A stretch of 64,000 nucleotides of DNA from JAHJQZ01 sp963676075 (lineage in GTDB: Bacteria > Pseudomonadota > Alphaproteobacteria > Rhizobiales > Devosiaceae), in the NCBI GenBank assembly GCA_963676075.2, contig CAXXNZ010000028.1:124001-188000 (forward strand). The letters are read 5' to 3'. The notes beneath the pieces were generated by a model that was given only the letters and a program-made list of their open reading frames with translations, did no database searches and was not told the DNA's origin. A program made the translations under genes and the position numbers. The number at the start of each line of letters is the position of its first letter. Position 1 is the first letter of the stretch. Shown here one piece after another: positions 26,804 to 37,672 of the stretch.

Positions 26804-27443
26804 GACCCGCATGCTGGCACGCGCCGCCCGCGAGATCGGACCCGGCCTTGTCGTCAATCTCGGCATCGGTCTGCCGACCAAGGTTGTCGATCATCTCGAC
26901 GACAGCATACCGGTTTGCCTACACACCGAAAACGGGCTGACTGGCATCGGCGCTTCGCTGCCGTTCGAACAGGCCGACCGCAATCTCATCGATGCCGGCG
27001 GCGCCTATGTCTCGACCATTCCCGGCAGCGCCTTTTGCGATAGCGCCACCTCCTTCGCGCTGGTGCGCGGCGGACGGCTCGACCTGACCATGCTTGGCGC
27101 CTTCGAAGTGGCCGAGAATGGCGATCTCGCCAATTGGAAGATCCCCGGCAAATTCTCGCCGGGAGCCGGCGGTGGTATCGAACTGGCCCAGAAGGCCCGC
27201 CGAGTCGTGGTGATCTCGACCCATGTGGACCGCGCCGGCAACCCCAAGCTGCTCAATGCCTGCTCGCTGCCGCTGACGGCCAAATCCTGCGTCGCACGCG
27301 TCTATACCGACATGGCGGTCGTCGACGTGACGCCAGAAGGGTTCGCTCTGCGCGAAATTGCCGAGGGTGTCCCCCTGTCTGATGTCGTCGCGGCCACAGG
27401 CGCCAGGCTGAACCTGCCTGCGGGCGAGATACCGGTTTTCTGA
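26790..27443 (+). CDS. 3-oxoacid CoA-transferase family, subunit B
   Basis: Catalytic beta subunit, 217 residues. HTENGLTGIG carries the active-site Glu that forms the glutamyl-CoA thioester in family I enzymes; VVNLGIGLPT lies near the N-terminus and GAGGGIELAQKARRVVVIS in the middle, as in the family. The start is TTG 26790, supported by AGGAG 7 nt upstream and the 14-nt overlap with subunit A. It partners subunit A in the membrane-free catabolic module. Confidence 0.93.
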   Translation: MSDARTRMLARAAREIGPGLVVNLGIGLPTKVVDHLDDSIPVCLHTENGLTGIGASLPFEQADRNLIDAGGAYVSTIPGSAFCDSATSFALVRGGRLDLTMLGAFEVAENGDLANWKIPGKFSPGAGGGIELAQKARRVVVISTHVDRAGNPKLLNACSLPLTAKSCVARVYTDMAVVDVTPEGFALREIAEGVPLSDVVAATGARLNLPAGEIPVF

Positions 27444-27451
27444 GGCATTCC

Positions 27452-28744
27452 ATGGACGACACGCAGCAAAACGCCATTCTTACCGCCGTCGATGCGAATT
27501 TCGACGCCGAACTGGCTTTTCTGGTCGAGCTGACGTCGCATCCTTCGACGCGCGGCAACGAGCAATCGGCACAGGACGTCATGGCCGTCGCATTGATGTC
27601 GCGTGACTACGATGTCGACCGCTGGCAGATCGATGTGAACGATATAAAGGACTTGCCGGGGTTTTCTCCCGTCGCCGGCAATTACGACAACGCAATCAAC
27701 GTCGTCGGCAGCCATCGCAGCAGGACCGGCACCGGTCGCTCGCTTATCCTCAACGGCCACATCGACGTTGTCCCCACCGGTCCGCTCGACATGTGGGACA
27801 GCCCACCGTTCAAGCCGCGTGTCGAAGGTGGCTGGATGTATGGGCGCGGGGCCGGCGACATGAAGGCCGGGCTGGTCGCCAATCTTTTCGCGCTTGATGC
27901 CCTGCGCACCGCGGGCCATCAGCCGGCGGCGAATGTGTTCTTCCAGTCTGTCGTCGAAGAGGAATGCACCGGCAACGGCGCCCTCGCCTGCCTGCAGCGC
28001 GGCTACACCGCCGACGCCGTGCTGATCCCCGAACCATTCGCCGAGAGTCTCGTCACCTCGCAGGTCGGTGTCATCTGGTTTCAGATCCATCTCAAGGGCC
28101 TGCCGACCCATGTCGCTTATGCTGGTGCCGGTGCCAACGCCATCGAAGCAGCAATCCCGATCATCGCGTCGCTGAGAGAGATGGAAGCACGCGCCAATGA
28201 AGCCGCGCGCAAGCACCCTGATTTCGCTGATATCGCCCATCCACTCAATCTCAATATCGGCAAGATCGCCGGTGGCGACTGGGCCAGCTCCGTGCCGGCC
28301 TGGAGCGTGATCGATGCCCGCTGGGGGCTCTATCCGGGCCAGGATCTGGAAACGGTCAAGGCAGAGATCGTCTCCGTCATCACCGAGGCTGCGCAACAAA
28401 GCGAATTCCTGTCCAGCAGCCTGCCCGAGATCGTCTTTGAAGACTTTCAGGCCGAAGGCTATGCCCTGTCTGAAGACAAAAGCGCCACAGCGGAAGCGGC
28501 CATTTCGACCCTCGAAGCCGCTCATGGCGCCGTCAACGATGCCGCGCTCGACCGCATCGCCATCACCGCCACCACGGATGCGCGCTTCTTCGGGCTTTAT
28601 GCCGATACGCCAGCCCTGGTCTACGGCCCGCGCGCCGAGGCAATCCACGGTTTTAACGAGCGCGTCGAGATCGAAAGCATCCGCCGGGTCACCAAGGCCA
28701 CGGCCCTGTTCATTGCCGACTGGTGCGGCCTCGAACCCGTCTAG
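27452..28744 (+). CDS. M20-family deacylase (ArgE/DapE type)
   Basis: 430-residue cytoplasmic zinc hydrolase. Seen: LNGHIDVVPTG (zinc His and Asp), GRGAGDMKAG (bridging Asp), VVEEECTGNG (catalytic Glu pair), and the dimerisation-domain HVAYAGAGANAIE. ArgE/DapE-type members remove acetyl, succinyl or other acyl groups from amino acids. Here, between CoA-transferase and thiolase genes, it probably frees an amino group before transamination; the acyl group and substrate are unknown. ATG is 8 nt after the previous stop. Confidence 0.9.
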   Translation: MDDTQQNAILTAVDANFDAELAFLVELTSHPSTRGNEQSAQDVMAVALMSRDYDVDRWQIDVNDIKDLPGFSPVAGNYDNAINVVGSHRSRTGTGRSLILNGHIDVVPTGPLDMWDSPPFKPRVEGGWMYGRGAGDMKAGLVANLFALDALRTAGHQPAANVFFQSVVEEECTGNGALACLQRGYTADAVLIPEPFAESLVTSQVGVIWFQIHLKGLPTHVAYAGAGANAIEAAIPIIASLREMEARANEAARKHPDFADIAHPLNLNIGKIAGGDWASSVPAWSVIDARWGLYPGQDLETVKAEIVSVITEAAQQSEFLSSSLPEIVFEDFQAEGYALSEDKSATAEAAISTLEAAHGAVNDAALDRIAITATTDARFFGLYADTPALVYGPRAEAIHGFNERVEIESIRRVTKATALFIADWCGLEPV

Positions 28745-28752
28745 AGATAAAA

Positions 28753-29928
28753 ATGCGTGAAGCTGTCATCGTTTCCACCGCCCGCACGCCGATCGGCAAA
28801 GCCTATCGCGGCGCCTTCAACAACATCGAAGGCCCGGATCTCGGCGCCCATGCCGTCCGTGCCGCCGTCGCGCGCGCTGGTCTTGATGGTGGCGAAATCG
28901 AGGACGTGGTCTTCGGCTCGGCGCTGGTGCAAGGCTCGACCGGCGTCAATCCGGCCCGCCACATCGCCCTCGCCGCCGGTCTGCCGTCATCGGTTGCCGG
29001 CACGACCATAGACCGCCAATGTGCCTCTGGCCTCGATGCCATTGCCTATGCGGCGCACATGATCACCGCGGAAGGAGTCGACATCGCCCTTGCCGGCGGC
29101 ATCGAAACCATCTCGCTGGTCCAGGAAGAGCATTGGAACGACTACCGCTATCGATCTCCATCGGCGCCGGAGGCCTACTACACCTCGATGCTGCAAACGG
29201 GTGAGAACGTCGCCCGCCATTATCGCATCTCGCGCGAAGCACAGGATGAGTATGCGCTGCAAAGCCAACAGCGCACGGCTGCGGCTCAGGAGTCCGGCAA
29301 GTTCGACGAGGAGATCATTCCCGTCGAAACCGTCAAACTGGTCAAGGACAAGCAGACCGGTGAAACGCACGAGGAGCCGGTGCGGCTCGTCAGAGACGAG
29401 TGCAACCGGCCCGGCACAACCCTCGAAGCACTTGCTTCGCTTGCGCCAGTACTCGGGCCGGATGCCACCGTCACCGCTGGCAACGCCAGTCAGAAATCGG
29501 ACGGCGCTTCGGCGCTCGTGCTGATGGAAGCCCTCGAAGCGGCACGCCGTGGACTGACTCCACTTGGCATCTTCCGTGGGTTTGCCGTTGCCGGTGTGCC
29601 GCCAGAGGAAATGGGCATCGGCCCGGTCGTCGCCATTCCGCGCCTTCTCGAACGGCAGGGATTGGGCATTGACGATATCGGGCTCTGGGAGATCAACGAG
29701 GCGTTTGCCAGCCAGCTTCTCCACGTACGCAGCACGCTCGGCATCCCCAATGACATCCTAAACGTCAACGGCGGGGCCATTTCCATCGGCCATCCCTATG
29801 GCATGTCGGGCGCCCGCATGGCCGGGCACGCCCTGATTGAAGGAAGACGGCGCGGCATCCGCTACGCCGTTGTTAGTATGTGCGTTGGTGGTGGTCAGGG
29901 CGCCGCCGGACTGTTCGAGATCGCCTGA
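28753..29928 (+). CDS. Acetyl-CoA C-acyltransferase (thiolase)
   Basis: 391-residue degradative thiolase. Seen: the nucleophilic Cys at about residue 90 (DRQCASGLDAI), the His of NVNGGAISIGHPYGMSGAR and the second Cys in CVGGGQGAAGLFE. It would cleave the 3-oxoacyl-CoA made by the transferase to acetyl-CoA plus a shortened acyl-CoA, closing the pathway. ATG 28753 is chosen over an upstream in-frame GTG because it begins the conserved MREAVIVSTARTPIG. Last gene of the operon; no clear terminator follows. Confidence 0.94.
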   Translation: MREAVIVSTARTPIGKAYRGAFNNIEGPDLGAHAVRAAVARAGLDGGEIEDVVFGSALVQGSTGVNPARHIALAAGLPSSVAGTTIDRQCASGLDAIAYAAHMITAEGVDIALAGGIETISLVQEEHWNDYRYRSPSAPEAYYTSMLQTGENVARHYRISREAQDEYALQSQQRTAAAQESGKFDEEIIPVETVKLVKDKQTGETHEEPVRLVRDECNRPGTTLEALASLAPVLGPDATVTAGNASQKSDGASALVLMEALEAARRGLTPLGIFRGFAVAGVPPEEMGIGPVVAIPRLLERQGLGIDDIGLWEINEAFASQLLHVRSTLGIPNDILNVNGGAISIGHPYGMSGARMAGHALIEGRRRGIRYAVVSMCVGGGQGAAGLFEIA

Positions 29929-30061
29929 ACGCGCTTTCCGTTTCAGTTCTCGCGTGGCGATGGTGCGGGTACCCTACCTGCCGACCCAGCATTGATGCCG
30001 GCTCGCAGAAGCCACAGAGCATAGTCCGACTGCACCAGTCCTCAGTATTGCTACCGTCGCC

Positions 30062-30123
30062 TTGACAGCGGAACGCCCGAGGCGCACTTATACGCAACAG
30101 AACCCACCCCGGGTGGGGTGGGT
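30062..30123 (+). promoter_or_regulatory. Copper-operon promoter with CsoR-type operator
   Basis: TTGACA at 30062-30067 and TTATAC at 30088-30093 are candidate -35/-10 boxes with a stretched 20-nt spacer. Immediately downstream is a 9+4+9 palindrome, ACCCACCCC (30102-30110), GGGT, GGGGTGGGT (30115-30123). CsoR-family repressors recognise such G-tract dyads (established), and a CsoR gene is in the operon, so autorepression relieved by metal is likely. Confidence 0.75.
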
Positions 30124-30141
30124 AAACGGAGCATCAAGTCA

Positions 30142-30339
30142 ATGACCAAACTCAGTATCGAAGGCATGACCTGCCAGCACTGCGTCAAGGCAGTGAACGA
30201 AGAACTCATCAAGGTTCCCGGTGTCACCAGCGTCGACGTGAGCCTCGAGAACAACAGCGCCACCGTTGAAGGTCAGGCCGACAATGCCGCTCTCGTCGCG
30301 GCGGTCGCCGAGGCCGGTTACGAAGCGCAGGTCGTCTGA
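30142..30339 (+). CDS. copZ: Copper chaperone, heavy-metal-associated domain
   Basis: 65-residue cytoplasmic single HMA domain with the metal-binding loop GMTCQHC near residues 8-14 and the ferredoxin-like pattern of the CopZ/Atx1 family. It carries Cu(I) to the ATPase encoded downstream. GGAG lies 10 nt before ATG 30142. The stop codon shares one base with the csoR start (TGATG), so translation is coupled. Confidence 0.92.
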   Translation: MTKLSIEGMTCQHCVKAVNEELIKVPGVTSVDVSLENNSATVEGQADNAALVAAVAEAGYEAQVV

Positions 30340-30632
30340 TGGACGATTGCTCGACACATGGCATGCATCTCGACCCCGAGGTGCGTGAGGCGGCGCTCAA
30401 GCGCATGAAAACCGTCAGGGGTCATCTCGAAGGCATCGTCCGCATGCTCGAGGATGAGTCCATCTATTGCGTCGACGTTCTCAAGCAGATCAAGGCGGTC
30501 GAGGGCGCGCTCGACCGCATCGGCGGCATGGTTCTGCAAAGCCATCTCAAGCACCACGTCGTCACCGCCCACGAGCGCGGCGACACCGACGCCATGGTCG
30601 CCGAACTGATGGAAGTCCTGAAATACCGCTGA
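30339..30632 (+). CDS. csoR: CsoR/RcnR-family metal-sensing repressor
   Basis: 97-residue all-helical repressor of the CsoR/RcnR family. Ligand positions: Cys44 (YCVDVLKQ), His69 and His73 (SHLKHHV). Spacing (25, then 4) equals that of the Cys-His-Cys set of Mycobacterium CsoR, but the last Cys is His here, giving a C-H-H set. RcnR also has His there, though with an extra N-terminal His; Thermus CsoR is, as I recall, a C-H-H copper sensor. The operon (copper chaperone and ATPase) argues for copper. Two His and a Cys in the N-tail (Cys4, His7, His10) could add ligands. Confidence 0.9.
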   Translation: MDDCSTHGMHLDPEVREAALKRMKTVRGHLEGIVRMLEDESIYCVDVLKQIKAVEGALDRIGGMVLQSHLKHHVVTAHERGDTDAMVAELMEVLKYR

Positions 30633-30661
30633 CGGCCCAAGGCGGCAGTGGAGAAAACGAT

Positions 30662-33178
<2,517 letters not shown>

Positions 33179-33223
33179 TGAACCGTTCTCGCTTGGCGCA
33201 CCTCGTGGGTTGGCGCGATAGCT

Positions 33224-33264
33224 CCGTAAAGCGAATGTGATCGGAATTGCCCCATTCGCTACGG
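33224..33264 (+). terminator. Possible terminator after copper operon
   Basis: GCGAATG (33231-33237) and CATTCGC (33253-33259) pair, extended by CCGTA and TACGG with a two-base bulge; loop 15 bases, followed by GCGCATTTTGC. A weak T-run, so only a candidate end for copZ-csoR-copA. A second hairpin (GCGTTTT/AAAACGC) lies at 33305-33325. Confidence 0.4.
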
Positions 33265-33450
33265 CGCATTTTGCTAGCCTTGATGCAACGACTCGTCGAG
33301 TTCGGCGTTTTGTTCCCGAAAACGCGCTGAAGGCGGCTTGTTCACAAGCCTTCTCAACAGCCTCACCGGGTCGGCGTTCGCCGCTCCTTCACCAAGCTTG
33401 TACGAGTGCGCCGACCGCATTCGCCAGTACGACGTAATGAGACACCAACA

Positions 33451-34113
33451 ATGACCACAAGACCTCGTTTCTCTCGCAGACAAATTCTCCTCGGTGCAGC
33501 CGCCGGACTGGCCGCGTTGGCGCCGACCTCGGCGTTTGCGTCGCTGCGCGGGCTGAATCCCGCCGACTATCAGACCTATCTTGAACTCTATGGTCCGATG
33601 CCGAACGAGCGTTTCCCCATACCCGCCGCTGACCTGCGCAAGGTCGTAGATGCTGCCTATCTGCGCCATGTCGGCGAGTACCAGACCAACGAACGGCCCG
33701 GAACCATTATCGTCGACACCAGTCAGCGCGTTCTGTTCCTCACCCTGCCGGGCAATCGCGCCATTCGCTATGGCGTCGGTGTCGGACGCGAAGGTTTTTC
33801 CTGGTCCGGTCGCGGCATGATCCAATACAAGAAGGCCTGGCCGACATGGACGCCGCCGGCGGAGATGATCGCGCGCGAACCCGAACTCGAACAGTGGCGC
33901 AACGGCATGCCGCCCGGCCTCGGCAACCCGCTTGGCGCGCGTGCACTCTACATTTTCGAGAACGGACGAGACACGCTTTACCGCCTGCACGGCACCGCAC
34001 AGCCGGAAAGCATCGGCAGGGCAGTCTCGAGCGGCTGTGTCCGTCTGATCAACCAGGACATCATCGACCTGTTCAACCGCGTTCCGCCGAAAACCCCGAT
34101 TGTGGTTCTCTAA
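33451..34113 (+). CDS. L,D-transpeptidase (YkuD domain) with twin-arginine leader
   Basis: 220-residue exported peptidoglycan (or lipoprotein) cross-linking enzyme. The YkuD active site is clear: His180-Gly181 (RLHGTAQ) and Ser-Gly-Cys196-Val-Arg (SSGCVRLINQD), Cys196 being the nucleophile. The leader FSRRQILLGAAAGLAALAPT, ending near SAFA at residue 30, fits the Tat consensus SRRxFLK loosely (Arg9-Arg10). It would act in the periplasm on 3-3 cross-links. ATG 33451 is chosen because the leader begins there; no strong ribosome site is visible. It stands alone between the copper operon and the sugar operon. Confidence 0.92.
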   Translation: MTTRPRFSRRQILLGAAAGLAALAPTSAFASLRGLNPADYQTYLELYGPMPNERFPIPAADLRKVVDAAYLRHVGEYQTNERPGTIIVDTSQRVLFLTLPGNRAIRYGVGVGREGFSWSGRGMIQYKKAWPTWTPPAEMIAREPELEQWRNGMPPGLGNPLGARALYIFENGRDTLYRLHGTAQPESIGRAVSSGCVRLINQDIIDLFNRVPPKTPIVVL

Positions 34114-34138
34114 AGCAGGTCTGGATCGACCTGCTTTA
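34111..34138. terminator. Perfect 11-bp terminator hairpin
   Basis: TAAAGCAGGTC (34111-34121, including the stop codon of the transpeptidase gene) pairs exactly with GACCTGCTTTA (34128-34138) around a 6-base loop, then TGCCTTTGTTTT. Likely terminator of the transpeptidase gene and perhaps, on the other strand, of the sugar operon. Confidence 0.65.
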
Positions 34139-34153
34139 TGCCTTTGTTTTGTC

Positions 34154-34197
34154 GCGTGTCCGAACCGGAAAACCGTTTCCACTTTTCCTGGACACGC
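34154..34197. repeat. Rhizobial-type palindromic intergenic element
   Basis: Outer arms GCGTGTCC (34154-34161) and GGACACGC (34190-34197) flank a core with GAACCGGAAAACC and CCACTTTTCC. The composition (an 8-base palindromic end, then AAAAGTGG..AACCGGTTTTC-like core, ending next to GCTCTAG) resembles a short dispersed element common in rhizobial genomes, as I remember them. Only one copy is in this window. Confidence 0.55.
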
Positions 34198-34198
34198 T

Positions 34199-35098
34199 CT
34201 AGACCTGCCGGCGGATCTGAACACCGCCGATTGACTGGATCGACCGGCTGGCGGCGGCAATGGCTGCGGCAAGCCAGTCGCCAGGCTTACCACCCGTGAG
34301 CCAGGTGCCAATCAGTCCGGCATCGAAGGTATCGCCTGCTCCGGTGGTGTCGACCACCTTCACCTTGTCGGCAGGCGCGGAAATTACCCTGCCCTGGTGA
34401 GAGAGCATGGCGCCCTCCTGCCCAAGTTTCAGGGCTACTATCGGGAAGTGCGGTGCCAGCGCTGTCAGGACATCCTCGGGTGCATCCTTCCCGGTGATGG
34501 CACGACCTTCGGCAAGATTGGGCAGGAACAGGTCAATCCCCTGGCAGGCCTCAATAAGGTCGGGCGAGTGGATGAGCGCATCGTCCCAACTCGGATCGAG
34601 TGAGACGCTGAGACCGTTGTCCTTGGCACGTGCGACCAGGTCGGGGATTTCGACAAGGGTCGCGTATTCGGCGATATGCAGATGCGCGGCACGTTCGTCC
34701 GCGAGAGCCGCCGCAAGCGTATTCGGTTCGACCGATCCGGCCCGGCGCGACAGGAAGGCCCGTTCCGTTCCCTCGACCATGGCCACTGTCACTTGCGGAC
34801 CAGCATCCGCAGCGCGCTCGAGGTAGGACAGATCGACATCGATGCCGTCCAGCATGTCCTCCAGCGCCACCGACAACCGGTCGGTGCCGTAGCGAGACAC
34901 CAGCGCCGAACGACGACCGAGCGCTGCACACTGGCCGGCAACGATCAACGCGCCGCCACCGAGCGTCGGGGTCAACGCCTCGGCAAAGACCTCGCTGCCT
35001 TGCTTCGGCATATGGTCGAGGCCGGTGAACACCAGGTCGCAATAGATGCGGCCGATGCTGAGCACCGTGTCACGGGACATCGATGTTTCCTCTGTCAT
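34199..35098 (-). CDS. PfkB-family sugar kinase
   Basis: 299-residue cytoplasmic carbohydrate kinase. Seen: N-terminal SIGRIYCDLVFTGLD, the glycine pair GGGALIVAGQCAALG of family signature 1, and signature 2 DTTGAGDTFDAGLIG, where the Asp is the catalytic base and GAGD the anion hole. The substrate is unclear; family members act on fructose, ribose, 2-keto-3-deoxygluconate and others. Its ATG overlaps the transporter ATPase stop by 4 nt, and it is the last gene of the sugar operon, so it likely phosphorylates the imported sugar or a sugar released by the operon's lyase or deacetylase. Confidence 0.92.
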   Translation of the reverse strand: MTEETSMSRDTVLSIGRIYCDLVFTGLDHMPKQGSEVFAEALTPTLGGGALIVAGQCAALGRRSALVSRYGTDRLSVALEDMLDGIDVDLSYLERAADAGPQVTVAMVEGTERAFLSRRAGSVEPNTLAAALADERAAHLHIAEYATLVEIPDLVARAKDNGLSVSLDPSWDDALIHSPDLIEACQGIDLFLPNLAEGRAITGKDAPEDVLTALAPHFPIVALKLGQEGAMLSHQGRVISAPADKVKVVDTTGAGDTFDAGLIGTWLTGGKPGDWLAAAIAAASRSIQSIGGVQIRRQV

Positions 35099-36162
35099 AG
35101 CCGGCCCAGGGATTGCTCCGTTCCGGCATCGAACAGATGCAGCATCCCGGATGCCGCACGTGCGATCACGGTGCTGCCGACCGTTGGATGGAGCCCCGCG
35201 GGCGCGGTTGCGACGACTGCTTCGCCAGACACATCGAGATGAATCAGGGTCTCTGCACCGAGCGGCTCGACCGCCGAAACCTCGCCTTCTATCGACAACC
35301 CATTCTCGATTTCGGCGCCGACAACCAAATCGTGCGGCCTGACCCCGAGCCGGATGTCGGTCGCACCGTTTGCCGTCGCCGGTGCGGCAAGGCGCGTTTT
35401 GGACACGACAACCTCGCCATTGCTGATCTTTCCACTCAGCAGATTCATCGACGGACTGCCGATGAACCGGGCGGTGAACATGTCGACCGGGTGCTCGTAG
35501 ATCTCGGTTGGTGTGCCGATCTGAAGGATGATGCCGTCGCGCATGACGACAATGCGGTCGGCCATGGTCATCGCTTCGATCTGGTCATGTGTCACATAAA
35601 CGATGGTCGTACCGAGCCGCTGATGCAGACGCTTGATCTCGATGCGCATCTGGGCACGCAATTGCGCGTCAAGGTTCGACAACGGTTCGTCGAACAGGAA
35701 TGCGACCGGGTGGCGGACCATCGCCCGGCCGATCGCCACACGCTGCCGCTGACCACCGGACAAGGCCGAGGGGCGACGATCGAGCAAGTCGTCAAGGCCA
35801 AGCATGGCGGCCGTTTCGGCGATGCGCTCGGCTTTTTCCTGCTTGCTCAACCCGGATGTGTAGAGCCCGATGCCAATGTTCTGGCTCACCGTCATGTGCG
35901 GATAGATGGCGTAGTTCTGGAACACCATGGCGATGTTGCGCCGCTTGGGTTCGCGCTGATTGACCACCTCGCCGGCTATCTTCAGCGTGCCGCCCGAGAT
36001 GTCCTCGAGACCGGCGATCATCCTCAGCGTTGTCGATTTCCCGCAGCCGGACGGGCCAACCAGGACAACGAACTCACCATCGGCGATATCGAGATCGATG
36101 CCGTGAACGACCGTCGTCTTGCCATAGGTCTTGACGAGCTTTTCGAGTTCGATGCCGGCCAT
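35095..36162 (-). CDS. CUT1 sugar ABC transporter ATP-binding protein (UgpC/MsmK-like)
   Basis: 355-residue ATPase that energises a carbohydrate importer. Walker A GPSGCGKST, Q-loop VFQNYAIYPHMTV, signature LSGGQRQRVAIGRAM, Walker B AFLFDEPLSNLDAQLR, H-loop THDQIEAM, then a C-terminal OB/TOBE domain (about 235-355) as in MalK. Starts with the 1-nt TGATG overlap from the lyase gene. Such ATPases can be shared among several sugar systems, but here it is encoded with its own permeases. Confidence 0.95.
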   Translation of the reverse strand: MAGIELEKLVKTYGKTTVVHGIDLDIADGEFVVLVGPSGCGKSTTLRMIAGLEDISGGTLKIAGEVVNQREPKRRNIAMVFQNYAIYPHMTVSQNIGIGLYTSGLSKQEKAERIAETAAMLGLDDLLDRRPSALSGGQRQRVAIGRAMVRHPVAFLFDEPLSNLDAQLRAQMRIEIKRLHQRLGTTIVYVTHDQIEAMTMADRIVVMRDGIILQIGTPTEIYEHPVDMFTARFIGSPSMNLLSGKISNGEVVVSKTRLAAPATANGATDIRLGVRPHDLVVGAEIENGLSIEGEVSAVEPLGAETLIHLDVSGEAVVATAPAGLHPTVGSTVIARAASGMLHLFDAGTEQSLGRL

Positions 36163-37670
36163 CAGTGGCTCTCCATCAAGTCTTTGAAACGGGTGTCGCG
36201 TTCGGCGGCGGCGCGGAGCTTGCGGTCCGTGACCTCGCCGAGACGCTGGCGGAAACTTGCGAGCGCTTCGCCATAGGCGACAAGCGCTTCGCTCAAGGGT
36301 GCAACGGCGGGGCCGCCATATCGGGCGCGCACGGCAACGAAATGCTCAGGCGACACGATCTCGGCAAACCACTCGGGTCCGATTGCGCTTTGCCGACCTG
36401 TCAGCCGTTCAAAAGCTTCAACGAACGGAGCATAGCCATCGATCTCGACGGCGCCACGCGCGGCAACGACGGCGCGGGCGACTGCGGCGGCGATCTCGTG
36501 GCCCTGGCGGAAACTGAGCCCCTCCTCGCGCACTAGGCTGTCGGCAAGCTCGGTGACGGTGATGCACGAGCGGCGCATGATCTCGGCGACGCGAGTCGGG
36601 TCGATCTTCACCTGCCCGATCAGGGACGTCAGCAGGTCGAGAACCCGAGCGGCGCTGTCGAAGGCTTCATAGCCCATGGCCTGGGTTTCGCCTTCACTGT
36701 CGTTCATGTCGGTGAATGGCGTGTTGTGCATGACCGTCAGCACCGTCTGGGCGCGGCCCAGGGTCTGGCTGGTCAGAAGGCGTAAATGCTCGATCGGCAC
36801 CGGATTGCGCTTTTGCGGCATGATCGAGGAAATCTGCACCAGCGCGTTCGGGACGTAGAGCTGCCCTGCTTCGAAGCTCGACCAGAACTGGAAGTCCTGG
36901 ATCGGCCGGCCGAGGTGCAGGAACATCAACTCGATGGCGCCATAGGTCGAGGTGACATAATCGATCGCCGCAATGGCCGAATAGGAATTCCGAACCGGTT
37001 CGGCAAACCCGAGCAGATCGGCGACGCGTGCCCGATCGATTGGGAAGCCGGAAGTGGTGATCGCCGCCGCCCCCATCGGCGATTTGTCGACCGTGCCATA
37101 GGCGGCAAACAGCCGCTCGGTGTCGCGCACCAGCACTTCGATGATGGCAGATAGATAGTGCCCAAAGGTCGAGGGCTGGGCCGGCTGACCGTGCGTATAG
37201 GCAACGATCAACGTTTCCTTTTCCCGTTCGGCGGTGGCAATCAGCGTTTCAAGCAAGCCGAGGGACTGGCCAATCAGCCTTTCGAGCCGCGCCTTCAGGG
37301 CCAGTCGGAACAGGGTGTGATCGATGTCGTTGCGCGAACGCGCCGTATGCAGCCGTCCGGCGAGATCGGGGCCAAGCCGCTTGATCAGTTCGCGCTCGAC
37401 TGCAAAGAAATAGTCCTCGACACTGCCGTCATAGACCAGCTTGGCCGGGTCGACTTCTGCATCGATGGCAACGAGCGCACTGGCGATGGCGCCGGCCTGT
37501 TTTGCATCGAGTATCCCGGTCTCGGCGAGCATGACGAGATGGGCCCGGTCGATCTGGCGAAAGCCCTCGACATGATGGGTCTTGACCCCATCGAAAAGCG
37601 GCCGAAGGACGGTGTCGACATAGACCGGATCGGGAAAAACGCTTTTGTCGTCTGCGGATGGCTCGCTCAT
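36162..37670 (-). CDS. Argininosuccinate-lyase-like C-N lyase (aspartase/fumarase superfamily)
   Basis: 502-residue lyase expected to eliminate fumarate from an N-(dicarboxyethyl) compound. Seen: RSRND (111-115), THGQPAQP (159-166) and the superfamily signature SSIMPQKRNP (281-290) with the catalytic Ser. True argininosuccinate lyases are about 460 residues with MPQKKNPD; here it is KRNPVPIEH. As I recall, EDDS lyase (also about 500 residues, ArgH subfamily) has Ser280, Lys286, Asn288, one number off from Ser281, Lys287, Asn289 here. Its place between sugar permeases and a sugar ATPase, with no arg genes, argues against arginine synthesis. ATG 37670; an out-of-character open frame continues upstream through the permease. 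Confidence 0.88.
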   Translation of the reverse strand: MSEPSADDKSVFPDPVYVDTVLRPLFDGVKTHHVEGFRQIDRAHLVMLAETGILDAKQAGAIASALVAIDAEVDPAKLVYDGSVEDYFFAVERELIKRLGPDLAGRLHTARSRNDIDHTLFRLALKARLERLIGQSLGLLETLIATAEREKETLIVAYTHGQPAQPSTFGHYLSAIIEVLVRDTERLFAAYGTVDKSPMGAAAITTSGFPIDRARVADLLGFAEPVRNSYSAIAAIDYVTSTYGAIELMFLHLGRPIQDFQFWSSFEAGQLYVPNALVQISSIMPQKRNPVPIEHLRLLTSQTLGRAQTVLTVMHNTPFTDMNDSEGETQAMGYEAFDSAARVLDLLTSLIGQVKIDPTRVAEIMRRSCITVTELADSLVREEGLSFRQGHEIAAAVARAVVAARGAVEIDGYAPFVEAFERLTGRQSAIGPEWFAEIVSPEHFVAVRARYGGPAVAPLSEALVAYGEALASFRQRLGEVTDRKLRAAAERDTRFKDLMESH

Positions 37671-37672
37671 GA

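Noticed and set aside
36162..37670. argH call for the lyase
   Set aside because: Length (502), the KRNPVPIEH signature end and the sugar-operon setting do not fit biosynthetic argininosuccinate lyase, so I name only the superfamily.
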